This document shows positions 53,816 to 64,000 of a DNA stretch of 64,000 bases, in pieces. The stretch lies in assembly GCF_003286085.1 (NCBI RefSeq), contig NW_020825327.1, positions 1,116,001 to 1,180,000 on the forward strand, in the 5' to 3' direction. This DNA comes from Drosophila persimilis. Lineage: Eukaryota > Arthropoda > Insecta > Diptera > Drosophilidae. Under the pieces are notes generated by a model. It searched no databases and was not told the origin of the DNA. It worked only from the letters and a program-made list of their open reading frames with translations. The position numbers were made by a program, and so were the translations under genes. Numbering within the stretch: position 1 is the first letter of the stretch; the number at the start of each line of letters is the position of its first letter.

Positions 53816-56800
53816 TTTTGTTTTTTTTTTTTTTTTTTTTTTATCATATATGGACGTTGACATGCAATGACTGCATCTATCAAGAGGCGATGCAATTACT
53901 GCACCGTCAAGTGGCCCGTGTGACACCAACAGAAGGCTGTTACGCGCGGATCCCAGGTAAATCTCAGCCCTCCTCCCGCTCCACCGACCGTGGGGCGCTG
54001 CCGCATGACGCGCGGTGCGTAGCCGAACCAAACGCGAGCATGCAAGAAAGATAGATATTAGACTAACATTCGAGGAAAATTAGCACTAAACTTATTAAGA
54101 AATTAAGCATGCAATAAAATACAAAATACAAATACCACTACAATTACTAATTACTAGAAAGGTGTGTAAGGATTAGTAATTTAATAAGAGGAAGAGAATT
54201 AGTGGAGGATATAATATGGTAGAGGGAATTATAATCCGAGCATAAGACCCTAAACGGTTCATGCAAGGAATAATTCGATCTACAAAGTGGAAGGAACAAC
54301 GGTATAAAGTTTCTAGTCAGTCTAATAGGAATCGTGAAGTTTATGCGGCTCAACAGATCAGGGCTGTCTATGTCACCCCTGATCAAGTTGTGCATAAATA
54401 TCACACCAAGCATTTTTCTACGGTTAACTAAGGATGGGAGGTTTACTAATAATAGTCTACTAGAGTAAGATGGGAGTCTTACACCCGCATCCCAGTTAAG
54501 GCCCCGCAGAGCAAAGAGTAAAAAGTTTTTCTGTACTGATTCTATACGGTCCTGGTGTACTTTGTACTGAGGGCACCATACACAGGAGCCGTATTCTAAG
54601 ATCGGACGAACAAGCGAGGTATAGAGAGTCTTTGTTATATAGGGGTCGTCAAATTCCTTTGACCACCTCTTTATAAACCCAAGCACGCCCATGGCCTTAT
54701 TTACCATGGTAGAAATGTGTTCGGAAAACTTTAACTTGGGGTCTAACATAACACCCAGATCATCCACCAGGGTAATTCTCTCAAGAGAACCCCCAAATAG
54801 GGTGTAGGGAGCCAACAAAGGGCTAGAACGATGAAATGTCATAACTTTGCATTTCGAGGCATTGAGGTGTAACAAGTTCGCACAACACCATGACTGAAAG
54901 CTATTGAGATCGGATTGCAATCGAGAATGAAATGAAATGTCCTTGTACTGGACACAGAGTTTAACATCATCCGCATACATAAGTACTCGAGAGTATGTTA
55001 ATACTGAAGGCAAGTCATTAATAAAGAGTGTGAAGAGTAAGGGGCCTAGATGGCTGCCCTGTGGTACTCCCGAAGAAACCTTTACTGGTATAGAGAGGGA
55101 GTTTTTGAAGAGGACTCTTTGAGACCTAGAACAAAGATAGCTAGAAATCCATCTCAGGAGGTTGGGCGGAAACCCTAAAAGGTCAAGTTTATGTGCTAAA
55201 AGGGAATGGTTTACAGAGTCGAATGCTTTACTAAAGTCGGTGTAAATAACATCCGTCTGTAAGTTACCTTGAAAGCCTTTAATAATGAAAGAGGTAAACT
55301 CTAACAAGTTCGTGGTGGTTGATCGCCGCCTTATAAATCCATGCTGAGTTGGAGATATAAGTGACTTGCAGAGATGTTGCAAGTGCGGAGTTAAAACCTT
55401 CTCAAACAATTTGGGAATAGCGGATAACTTTGCTATACCTCTATAATTTTTTGCATCAGACTTGCTACCTTTTTTATGGAGAGGAATTATAAACGATTCC
55501 TTCCAGATTGGGGGGAAGCAAGAGGAATCAATGGACAGGGTGAATAGTTTAAGCAATGGTCCACACAGAGCCTCGGCGCAGTACCTGAGTACACAACCTA
55601 GAACCCCGTCTGGACCCGGTGAAAACACCGGCTTAACTAGTCGAAGATCTTGAAGTAGGGAATATTCATTTAACAAGGGACTGAAAATGCCGTTCGACCT
55701 CGGTAATCCGTATGGGTACGGTTGACCAGAGTAGCGTTCCTCAGAATAGGTGGTTTGGAAAAACTGGTCAAAAAGATCGGCAATTGCCTGATCATTATTT
55801 GCCGACGTATTACAAAATGATAGCGAGGATGGGTGTGCGGACGTTCTACGCTTACTGTTTACGAAGCAGTAAAACTGTTTAGGGTCCTGAGAAAAACGTA
55901 TCCTGCAACGAGATAGGTAGTTCTTATAGCATTGAGCATTAAGAACTGAAAAGTTTGACCGAGCTATTACATAACGAGAGTGAGAAGTAGGAGAACCCAC
56001 TTCTTAAAATTTTTTATAAAGTCTTGATTTTAAGTTTTTTAGACTGGATAACTCTTTGGTAAACCAAGGGGGTTTTCCAGATCTAATCGGACAAGAAAGC
56101 GGGACACAAGAATCAAAAAATGTGCCAAGAGCATTGTAAAAAATGGTTGTGCCTTTTGTGACATCAGTGCACAAGTACTAAGCGGACCAATCAAAATCCC
56201 TAATTAGGTTATTAAGCTTCGCAAACTCGGCTTTACGAAAGCAGCGGACACGTTCAGGTAGTCTACTCGACCGATCCAATACAGTTGGTCCCATGTCTAG
56301 CGACACCTCGAAAGTAGGGTGGTAGGTGTCTTTAGGTATAGTGAGCGGAAGGGCTCGGGTTAACAACACTATGGTCGGATCCGATACAAAGCATAGATCA
56401 AGCAATCGACCCAAGGAATTTTTCACATGATTGACCTGAGACAGGGGCAGGTCAAGCAAGCCGTCAACAAAGTCATGTCGTGACATGGGCACTAGGATAC
56501 TAGACTCGTTTACCGAAGACCAAACAGTTCCTGGCAAGTTGAAGTCACCAAGAACTATCATACGATCTTTATCAGATAGCGAGGAAGCAACAGCGGTTAA
56601 AGCGGACAAGTGCTGCTCATAAATTGAAATATCCGAAGAAGGTGGGATATACGAGCAAGTAATGAATATAGCGAAAGCGGGAAGAATCAGTTTTACACAC
56701 AGGAATTCCAGTTCCTGTTGAACTTGGACTGTGAAGTGTTCTGACGTGAAGTAAGAGTCCACTGCAATTAGAACGCCCCCTGCACGTCGAGACGAACGGT

Positions 56801-57036
56801 CCTTTCTTAAAGTTTTGTACCGACCTGCCAAAACCTCGGAACTAAGAATTTCCGGCTTTAACCAGGTTTCAGTAAACACAATAACGTGGGAAGCAAATGC
56901 AACACTATACCGGAAAAGAATGCTGAGCTTACTACGCAAGCCTCTTACATTCTGATAGGTTACTAAAAGAGAAGTTAGTTTTTTGGAAAGGTTGGAGCAA
57001 GACGGGAAGTTGAGGAAGAGGAAGTTGAGGTTGAGT
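53816..57036 (-). mobile_element. CR1-1 copy C, nearly complete ORF2 (minus)
   Basis: Minus-strand LINE copy from the end of ORF1 (about 57036) through endonuclease and RT to a 3' UTR with a long A tail (T run 53819-53842 on the plus strand). The 3' UTR includes the ~95-bp segment also present in copy B. It lies head to head with copy D: their endonuclease-RT parts form an inverted repeat with about 1 kb of ORF1 between. ORF1 is missing, so it is 5'-truncated. Confidence 0.92.
54147..56939 (-). pseudogene. CR1-1 ORF2, endonuclease and reverse transcriptase, two nonsense codons
   Basis: One reading frame of about 930 codons. The endonuclease has FTETWLKPEIL, RRAGGVLIAVDS, VLGDFNLPGTVW and a degenerate end (YHPTFEV). 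The RT has SPGPDGVLG, NYRGIAKLSAIPKLFEKVL, DVIYTDFSKAFDSVNHSLL, SGVPQGSHLGPLLFTLF and VLMYADDVKLCV (catalytic YADD). The C-terminal region is typical of the group (ILEYGSCVWCPQYK, LVNRRKMLGVIFMHNLIRGD), with no RNase H. Stops interrupt it at 56176-56178 (TAG after DFDWSA) and at about 56001-56003 (TAA, where copy D has CAG). Everything else is open. Confidence 0.92.
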
Positions 57037-57239
57037 TATCACTCTCTTGTTATCACCTCAACTTCAATAACTGTTCGTTCTCTCTCACTCTCAACTTTCT
57101 GCTCAGTAGCTTTCTCTTTCTCATTAGCTGCTGCTTCAACTGTTCTCCTCTCCTTCTATTAGCGTTGTCTGGCACACTGGTTTGATAGCCATTTGTTTTG
57201 GCATAATATCTGATTGTAATTGTGTTCAAATTTTTTATA

Positions 57240-58204
57240 ATGGAGTTTTCTGTGGTTTGTGCCAAAAAATCCTGTCGGAAAGAGATCACCCATGATCAGC
57301 CGAGTATCCCCTGCTGGCTCTGCGATAGCGTAGTGCACGCAAAATGCGCTGGGTTTATGGGCCTCGTGGGCGATGCCATATCAAAACGTAATGGCTTGCA
57401 CTATTTTTGTGAGGCTTGCCGTGCGTTTGAGCCTGACATGGTCATATTTATGAGGCAGACGCGCAAGGGCGTTAAGGAGCTGACCGTTGACTTTAAAAAG
57501 CAGTACGATCGGCTTCTAGCTATGGAGTCTCAATTTGGCAGTCTGCAACTGCTGAATGAGTCTCCGAGGCGTAAAAAGGTCACTCCGCGTGATCTGCAAG
57601 TGCCAACCGTCAGTCAGCCGTCAGCAAAACTCCGACCACTCCAAGTGTGCAGCAGCTGATCTCGTTTGCCACTCCAAGGGCAACGACAGCTGCTGGCGAT
57701 GCAGATTCGGTAGCCGAATTCATCGCCTCGGAGAATGTGCAGCCAAGTACGTCTGCAGCGTAAGTGTCCTAGTTGTCCCGTCTATCCCGATCCCACCAGT
57801 GAATAGACGTTCCGGACCTCCGGATATTGCCACCACAGGTACTAGGCCGGTGACTAAACCACTGGTGGGAGTCCCACCAAAACGACAAGTTTTTGTTTCA
57901 CGGCTGGCCCCTGACATCACATCTAATGATGTAATTTCTTTTATTCAAAGCAAAATAAAAGCCGTGGGTGGAGGAATTCAACTTCTCTTATGCCAGGGAG
58001 ATCGCCAAATTTTGGCCGGAGCATTTGGTGGTGAAGGAGTTTAAGGCTAAGAAGAAGAATAGGCCCCCATATCCGTTACAAATCTTTCCAGTGTGCCACC
58101 CTCAACCCCAACTTCCTCTTTCTCAACTTCCCGTCTTGCTTGCACCTTTCCAAAAAACTAACTTCTCTTTTAGTAACCTATCAGAATGTAAGAGGCTTGC
58201 GTAG
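57240..58204 (+). pseudogene. CR1-1 ORF1 with PHD-like zinc finger, frameshifted
   Basis: Start ATG at 57240 (MEFSVVCAKKSCRKEITHDQ). A Cys/His-rich finger (C..K..C, CWLCDSVVHAKCAG, FCEACRAF) resembles the PHD-type fingers found in ORF1 proteins of CR1-group LINEs. A coiled-coil-like stretch (TVDFKKQYDRLLAMESQ) follows. Around 57650 and again around 57970 the frame changes. The C-terminal domain (VFVSRLAPDITSNDVISFIQ, then FSYAREIAKFWPEHLVVKEF) is conserved in such ORF1 proteins. The final frame overlaps the start of ORF2. Confidence 0.82.
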
Positions 58205-60300
58205 TAAGCAAAGCCTTCTTTTCCGGTATAGTGTTGCATTTGCTTCCCACGTTATTGTGTTTACTGAAACCTGGTTAAAGCCGGACATTCTTAGTTCCGA
58301 GGTTTTGGCAGGTCGGTACAAAACTTTAAGAAAGGACCGTTCGTCTCGACGTGCAGGGGGCGTTCTAATTGCAGTGGACTCTTACTTCACGTCAGAACAC
58401 TTCACAGTCCAAGTTCAACAGGAACTGGAATTCCTGTGTGTAAAACTGATTCTTCCCGCTTTCGCTATATTCATTACTTGCTCGTATATCCCACCTTCTT
58501 CGAAAATTTCAATTTATGAGCAACACTTTTCCGCTTTAACCGCTGTTTCTTTCCCGCTATCAGATAAAGGTCATATAATAGTTCTTGGCAACTTCAACTT
58601 TCCAGGAACTGTTTGGTCTTCGGTAAACGAGTCTAGTAACCTAGTGCCCATGTCACGACATGACTTTGTTGACGGCTTGCTTGACCTGTCCCTGTCTCAA
58701 GTCAATCATGTGAAAAATTCATTGGGTCGATTGCTTGATCTGTGCTTTGTATCGGATCCGACCATAGTGTTGTTAACCCGAGCCCTTCCGCTCACTATAC
58801 CTGAAGGCGCCTACCATCCTACTTTCGAAGTGTCGCTAGATATAGGACCAAGTGTATTGGATCAGTCGAGTAGGCCACTTGAACGTGTCCGCTGTTTTCG
58901 TAAAGCCGAGTTTACGAAGCTTAATAACCTTATTAGCGATTTTGATTGGTCCGCTTTGTACTTGTGCACTGATGTCATAAAAGGCACAAACATTTTTTAC
59001 AATGATCTTGGCACATTTTTTTATTCTTGGGGAAAACCCCCTTAGTTTACCAAAGAGTTATCTAGCCTTAAAAACTTAAAATCAAGATTTTATAAAAAAT
59101 TTCAGGAAGTTGGTTCTCCTACTTCTCACTCTCGCTATGTAATAGCTCGGTCAAACTTTTCAGTTTTTAATTCACAATGCTATAAGAACTACCTATCTCG
59201 ATGCAGGATATGTTTTTCTCAGGACTCTAAACAGTTTTACTGCTTCGTAAACAGTAAGCGTAGAATGTCCGCACACCCATCCTCGCGTTCATTTTGCAAT
59301 ACGTCGGCAAATAGTGATCAGGCAATTGCCGATATTTTTGCCCAATTTTTCCAAACCACCTATTCTGAGGAAAGCTACTCTGGTCATCCGTACCCATACG
59401 GTTTACCGAGGTCGAACGGCATTTTCAGTCCCTTGTTAAATGAATATTCCCTACTTCAAGATCTTCGACTAGTTAAGCCGGTGTTTTCACCGGGTCCAGA
59501 CGGGGTTCTAGGTTGTGTACTCAGGTACTGCGCCGAGGCTCTGTGTGGACCATTGCTTAAACTATTCACCCTGTCCATTGATTCCTCTTGCTTCCCCCCA
59601 ATCTGGAAGGAATCGTTTATAATTCCTCTCCATAAAAAAGGTAGCAAGTCTGATGCAAAAAATTATAGAGGTATAGCAAAGTTATCCGCTATTCCCAAAT
59701 TGTTTGAGAAGGTTTTAACTCCGCACTTGCAACATCTCTGCAAGTCACTTATATCTCCAACTCAGCATGGATTTATAAGGCGGCGATTAACCACCACGAA
59801 CTTGTTAGAGTTTACCTCTTTCATTATTAAAGGCTTTCAAGGTAACTTACAGACGGATGTTATTTACACCGACTTTAGTAAATCATTCGACTTTGTAAAC
59901 CATTCGCTTTTAGCGCATAAACTTGACCTTTTATGGTTTCCGCCCAGCCCGCTGAGATGGATTTCTAGTTAACTTTGTTCCAGGTCTCAAAGATACATCT
60001 TCACAAACTCCCTCTCTTCACCAGTCAAGGTTTCTTCGGGAGTACCACAGGGCAGCCATCTATGCCCCTTACTCTTCACACTCTTTATTAATGACTTGCC
60101 TTCGGTATTAACATACTCTCGAGTACTTATGTATGCGGATGATGTTAAACTCTGTGTCCATCTCAACAAAGACTCTCTACACTTCGCTTGTTCGTCCGAT
60201 CTTAGAATACGGCTCCTGTGTATGGTGCCCTCAGTACAAAGTGCACCAGGACCGTATAGAATCACCACAGCCCTGATCTGTTGAGCCGCATAAACTTCAC
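58134..60300 (+). pseudogene. CR1-1 ORF2 (copy D), broken
   Basis: Overlaps the end of ORF1 with no ATG near the start (LTSLLVTYQNVRGLRSK), suggesting re-initiation or loss of the start. Endonuclease: FTETWLKPDIL, RRAGGVLIAVDS, VLGNFNFPGTVW (the catalytic Asp of GDFN is Asn). A stop after SWGKPP (59045) precedes the RT. The RT (59265-59972) has SPGPDGVLG, NYRGIAKLSAIPK and DVIYTDFSKSFDFVN, then stops. The YADD block is at 60096-60150 in another frame, followed by an abrupt deletion. Confidence 0.88.
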
Positions 60301-60670
60301 GAATTCTATTAGACTTACTAATCCTTACACACCTTTCTAGTAATTAGTAATTGTAGTGGTATTTTTATTTTGAATGCATGTCTAGTTCTCTTAGAAACTT
60401 TAGTGCTAATCTTCCTCGACTTCCTGTTAGACTAATAAACAGCATGCTCGCGTAACAGCCTTCTGCTGGTGTCACACGGGCCACTTGACGGTGCAATAGC
60501 TGCATCGCAATTGGAATGTGGCCAAGGTAGAGGAGAGCAACGGACAGAGGCGCCAAATCATCCTCGTCCTGAACGAGGAGTCGGTTAGACTTCTCAACGG
60601 CACGGAGAGCATGGGTCATGACCAACCAGACTAACCTCCACAAGCGCTCAGGGCGCTTATCACAGACTGC

Positions 60671-60820
60671 GAGGACAAGGACACCGGCCTAATCGTAGGG
60701 TGCGACGGCAATGCACACCACTGCCCGAGGGGAAGCACTGACACTAACGATTGAGGACACCGGCCTAATCGTAGGGTGCGACGCCAATGCACCACTGCCA
60801 GGAAGCACTGACACTAACGA
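60671..60820. repeat. Imperfect tandem duplication (about 75 bp) in LOA-1 endonuclease
   Basis: The segment from GAGGACAAGGACACCGGCCT to GAAGCACTGACACTAACGA (60671-60750) is repeated at 60751-60820 with small indels. It duplicates the IVGCDANA region of the endonuclease. Confidence 0.85.
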
Positions 60821-61310
60821 AAGGGGTGAGTACCTTTTGAACTATTTACTGACCACTCATATGGTTCTATTAAATAGGGGAGTGATCCCACCTTCATTAT
60901 ACAAAAACCGCAAGGAGGTCCTGGACCTCACACTTGCCTCCCATGAGACACATGGGAACATTGTATCCTGGAGGGTCCTGGAAGAGCACTCCTCTTCGGA
61001 CCACAGGTACGTGGAAACCGTATTCTCTTTTTCACTACCGAGACCAGCTCAATTCCGGAACCTCAGGCGGATAAACTGGACTCGGTACTCAGACCGCTCG
61101 ATAAATCCTGCCCCTCTGGAAAGATCAGAGGCCGGAAGAAACCTGAATGGTGGACCCCTAAACTGGGAGAACTCCGGAAAGCCTCCTGGAAACTCTTTAA
61201 CACAGCCAAGGCTGAGAACGTTGAGCGGAACTGGGTCGAATACAAGGGCAGTCTGTCAACTTATAATACCTGAAGAATGTCGACCAATCGTGGACAACGT
61301 CCAGCAATGA
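60711..61310 (+). pseudogene. LOA-1 endonuclease (copy B)
   Basis: Apurinic-type endonuclease region: TGLIVGCDANAPLPG (catalytic Asp and Asn), ERGEYLLNYLLTTHMVLLNR, VLDLTLASHE and EEHSSSDHRYVET (catalytic Asp-His). The linker to the RT follows, in changing frames: KSLNTAKAENVERNWVEYKG in one frame, then YLKNVDQSWTTSSNESVNL near 61270-61310. The small tandem duplication disrupts the start. Confidence 0.82.
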
Positions 61311-61339
61311 GTCGGTAAATCTCTCCTTAACACCCACTT

Positions 61340-62215
61340 TCCCGGCTGCGATGAAAACAGACCACACAACATCGCGGCTCCTTCCGTTGCCTCAAGTGAT
61401 ATCATGAACCTGCTAAGCCAGGAGAACATTTCCTGGGCAATCAAAAGCTTCAAACCATACAAGTCTGCAAGGCCAGATGGCATCATCCCTGCCTTTTGAA
61501 GACGATGGAACGGCTTTTGGGGATGCATCTCACGGTGAATATTCCGCCTAGTCTAATCTCAGACTCCCAGCATGACTATCGGAAGGGAAGATCCACCGAA
61601 ACGGCCCTACACACGATCACATCGATCATAGATGCGCCCCTCAACTGTAAGGAGTACACACTAGTAGCCTTCCTCGACATAGAAGGAGCCTTTAAAAAAA
61701 CATCCTCCCGACCGCCATCATGGGCGCACTGACGGACCCGGGGGTTGACTCCCGGACTGTGAGCCTGATCGATCACATGCTACAATGCAGGACGGTTGAG
61801 GCATCACTGGGGACGTTAACATCCACCAGATTTGTCAGATTTTTTGTTATAGCATTCTCCGGTCAATTTTCGCAGACGCTGTGCGAGTGCCTGACAAGCA
61901 CACTCATGAAGATGTCAAAATGGGCAGACAAATGCGGTCTAGGCGTCAACCCGTCTAAAACGGAACTGGTGCTTTTCACTAGGAAGTACAAAGATCCGGC
62001 ACTGATTCCCCCAAAACTATGTGGGGAAGCGCTGGTCTTCAGCACCAACGCAGAGTGTCTTGGCCTAATCCTCGATAGAAAGCTCGACTGGAAATTGAGC
62101 ATAGAGGATAGAGTAAAGAAGGATACACTGGCCGTCTATACTTGCAGGAAAGCCATCGGACTAAAATGGGGAATGACCCCCTATATAGTTCGTGGTGTGG
62201 TGCAAATGCGGTTCA
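61340..62215 (+). pseudogene. LOA-1 reverse transcriptase (copy B)
   Basis: Fragments: LSQENISWAIKSFKPYKSAR (fingers), then after a deletion around 61496 KTMERLLGMHLTVNIPPSLI, KGRSTETALHTITSIIDAP and LVAFLDIEGAFKK (first catalytic Asp). At 61840-61860 the text jumps from LTSTRFV to FSGQFSQTLCECLTS, so GVPQGGVLSP and YADD are lost; copy A keeps YADD but lacks the preceding block. The thumb (GLGVNPSKTELVLF, LGLILDRKLDWKL) continues to the next deletion at 62190. Confidence 0.85.
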
Positions 62216-62916
62216 CTTCTACACTGATGGCTCAAAGTTAGACGGCCGCGTGGGAGGCGGAGTCTACTGCAGCGAGTCTACTGCATCAGTCATTGCTTCA
62301 GGCTCCCGGACCACTGCAGTGTGTTCCAAGCGGAGGTTGTAGCCATCAAGGAGGCCATTTCTATCGTCTCCAAACTACTTATAGACACGCACTTAGTGTG
62401 CGTTTTCTCTGACAACCAAGCAGCTATTAAAGCTTTAGGCTCCATATCTGCGAACTCAGCGACTGTAAATGACTGCCGCAGGTCTCTGCACGAGATCGTA
62501 GAGCAGTTAGATCTCTTCCTTATATGGGTCCCCGGCCACAGGGACATCGAGGGGAACGACGCCGCCGACGAGCTAGCCAGGCAGGGTACTACGATTCCTC
62601 TATCGGAGAGGAAGCAGGTAGCGATGCCTCTGGCTACGTGCGGCTCCTCGCGCACGAATTGTTCGAGCAAAATGCCAATAGGAGATGGCAGCAAACCGTT
62701 TCCTGTAACGTCTCAAGATTGATATGGCCGTATCGATCGAAGAAGCGCTCAGCCAAGCTGAGCAGAGCACAGTGCTCTGCAGTTACTCGAGCCATTACGG
62801 GACACTGGCAGATCGGCACTCATGACTCTAGACTGTCAATCCCTCATAACGACTTTTGCAGGAGTTGTCGCGACGAGGAGGAGGAGGAATCGGTCCACCA
62901 CTTCTTCTGCCACTGA
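62190..62916 (+). pseudogene. LOA-1 RNase H and C-terminus (copy B)
   Basis: RNase H: NAVHFYTDGSKLDGRVGGGV (first Asp), after a frameshift QAEVVAIKEAISIVSK (Glu), HLVCVFSDNQAAIKAL (Asp) and IWVPGHRDIEGNDAADELAR (His/Asp). Following this, the C-terminal end is in another frame (AKLSRAQCSAVTRAITGHWQ, then FCRSCRDEEEEESVHHFFCH, a CCHC-type motif usual at the end of LOA proteins). Confidence 0.85.
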
Positions 62917-63185
62917 CCGGCCCTTGGAAATCGTCGTCTTAGTATTCTCGGGGCCGCTTTCCTCACGGACATTTCGGACCTGTCCGAAATCAAACCAGGA
63001 ACCTTGTCAAAATTCATCCAAGCCTCCGGATGGGACTGCCCTTAATTTGCAACAGATTGTTCGCCACGGTTTCTAGGCATTGAGAAGCGGCACACGCTCA
63101 TGCGGCACCACAACGGATTTTTTTACAGGTCCAAGTGAGCTTGGGGGGCTTCATCACTCCCCCAGGCTACCGCCTGAACCTAACC

Positions 63186-64000
63186 TAACATAACAATCAA
63201 TAAATCTATAAAATAAACGAGGGGGAGCGTTGTGAGTTGCTCCGGAGACCGCAGCTCTACATTTATACCCGATACTTAGACAGTATGTCTCTCCTCCGGC
63301 AGACGCCGCTAATAATGAACGACACGATAAAGAATGCGTGCGAGAGAGACAGAAAATTAGTCGAGCGTGACGTCGGGCGCTGCGTAGCCACTGCAAATTG
63401 ATTTCTTGCTTTTGGCTACAAAAATGATCCGATCTGATCCAGATTCAGCAACCGGATAGATATGGTCATTCTCTATGATTCTGCGTTTTTAGTTTTCTCG
63501 AATCTGCAATATTGTGGATGCAACAGATTTTTGTCCTTTGTGTGGGAGGAAGGGGGTGGGGCGAAATTTTGAGATATACGTTTTATAGTGAGATCTAACA
63601 GAAGTGCGGATACCAAATTTGGTTACTCTAGCCTTAATAGTCTCTGAGATTTATGAATATCCCTAGATTTTCATTCTTTGCGGGGGCGGAAGGGGGTGTG
63701 GCGAAATTTTGACACAAAACGGTCAAGGTCCGATATCACAGGAGTGTGGATACCAAATTTGGTTGCTCTAGCTCTTATGGGTTCTGAGATCCTTGAACTC
63801 ATATTTTGCAATTGGCAAAACCGACCATGAAACCTGTGTGTTAGAGAGAGACAGAGCGAGAAAGAGTGAAATTGTTTTCTTGATTCTGGCTATAATAATT
63901 ATACGATCTGGTTCAGATTTTGCACTCTAGAAGATATAGTCATTCTCTGCGATTCTGCGATTTTAATTTTCTCGTATCGTCGAAATTGTGGATGCCACAG
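63186..64000. mobile_element. DINE-1/INE-1-like element, opposite orientation to the 4.3-kb copy
   Basis: Same blocks in reverse order and complement: GTTGTGAGTTGCTCCGGAGA, TATACCCGATACTTAGACAG, CGTAGCCACTGCAAATTGAT, ATTCTGCGTTTTTAG, then two ~150-bp repeat units (GTGGGGCGAAATTTTGA..., GTGTGGCGAAATTTTGACAC...), and GAGAGAGACAGAGCGAGAAA with GGCTATAATAATTATACGAT. It runs off the right end of the window while repeating the ATTCTGCGATTTTAATTTTC block, so a second element or repeat may start there. The minus-strand frame at 63154-63396 is spurious. Confidence 0.8.

Larger units (their letters stand above)
57037..60505 (+). mobile_element. CR1-1 copy D, with 5' UTR and ORF1 (plus)
   Basis: The only copy with the ORF1 region. 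A pyrimidine-rich 5' UTR (about 57045-57239) is followed by ORF1 and ORF2. ORF2 is open through the endonuclease and RT fingers but has a deletion after the YADD block (60150-60290), and the 3' UTR ends near 60505 (GACGGTGCAATAGCTGCATC). LOA-1 copy B follows at once. About 97% similar by eye to copy C over the shared part. Confidence 0.9.
60506..63185 (+). mobile_element. LOA-1 copy B, LOA-clade LINE
   Basis: Plus-strand counterpart of copy A at 1-1784. It begins with the end of ORF1 (WNVAKVEESNGQRRQIILVL), then endonuclease, RT, RNase H and the 3' UTR, ending near CCTGAACCTAACCTAAC (63168-63188). It follows CR1-1 copy D without any intervening sequence and is followed by DINE-1. Internal deletions remove the YADD segment and the region between the RT thumb and RNase H. 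Confidence 0.88.

Noticed and set aside
1-64000. CRISPR arrays, bacterial operons, rRNA or tRNA genes
   Set aside because: No regularly spaced short repeats, no rRNA sequences and no cloverleaf-like sequences seen; the window is clearly eukaryotic.

Overview
The window looks like repeat-rich DNA from a Drosophila-type fly genome, probably pericentric heterochromatin or an F-element (dot chromosome)-like domain. The evidence is many copies of a DINE-1/INE-1-like interspersed element, non-LTR elements of the CR1/Jockey, LOA and R1 groups, BEL/Pao and Ty3/gypsy LTR elements, short (56-nt) and AT-rich introns, and no bacterial-type gene organisation. The species cannot be fixed by eye; the DINE-1 form with ~150-bp internal repeats would fit the ananassae or montium lineages, but that is inference. 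Family names used here (LOA-1, CR1-1, BEL-1 and so on) are local labels.

Layout. 1-6.8 kb: eroded mosaic of LOA-1 (minus), DINE-1, CR1-1 (minus), GC-rich unassigned tandem repeats, a complete-looking DINE-1 and small LOA/R1 fragments. 6.8-26.1 kb: one ~2.95-kb CR1-2 element (minus strand) split by three later insertions whose target-site duplications (TSDs) can be read: BEL-1 (7723-14491, GGTCA), an R1-clade element (14692-19744, 15-bp TSD) and a Ty3/gypsy element (20865-25429, TCTA). 26.1-30.2 kb: LOA-2 copy A, then a DINE-1 fragment with a perfect fold-back. 30.2-34.3 kb: AT-rich host-like DNA with a small MITE and the only convincing host gene piece, a terminal exon coding for a Pipsqueak-type helix-turn-helix (minus strand). 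34.8-42.3 kb: BEL-3 (35141-42073), a young BEL/Pao element with practically identical LTRs, inserted in what looks like a 56-nt intron of an unrecognised, decayed plus-strand gene. 42.3-52.2 kb: LOA-2 copy B split by CR1-1 copy B, itself carrying a truncated BEL piece (43806-45937) and a BEL-2 element (46835-50864, TSD ATATT). 52.2-60.5 kb: the 5' end of a third LOA element, then two CR1-1 copies arranged head to head (C minus, D plus), giving an inverted repeat of over 2 kb. 60.5-64 kb: LOA-1 copy B (plus) and another DINE-1.

Functionally this is an archive of retrotransposons and not a working operon or pathway. Nearly every element is broken. The least damaged are BEL-3 (one nonsense codon, LTRs differing only by one 7-bp repeat unit), the gypsy element (one nonsense codon, damaged 5' LTR) and the ORF2 of CR1-1 copy C (two nonsense codons). 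Elements on both strands, deep nesting and a long inverted repeat are what a small-RNA (piRNA or endo-siRNA) source locus looks like, but no expression evidence is available here.
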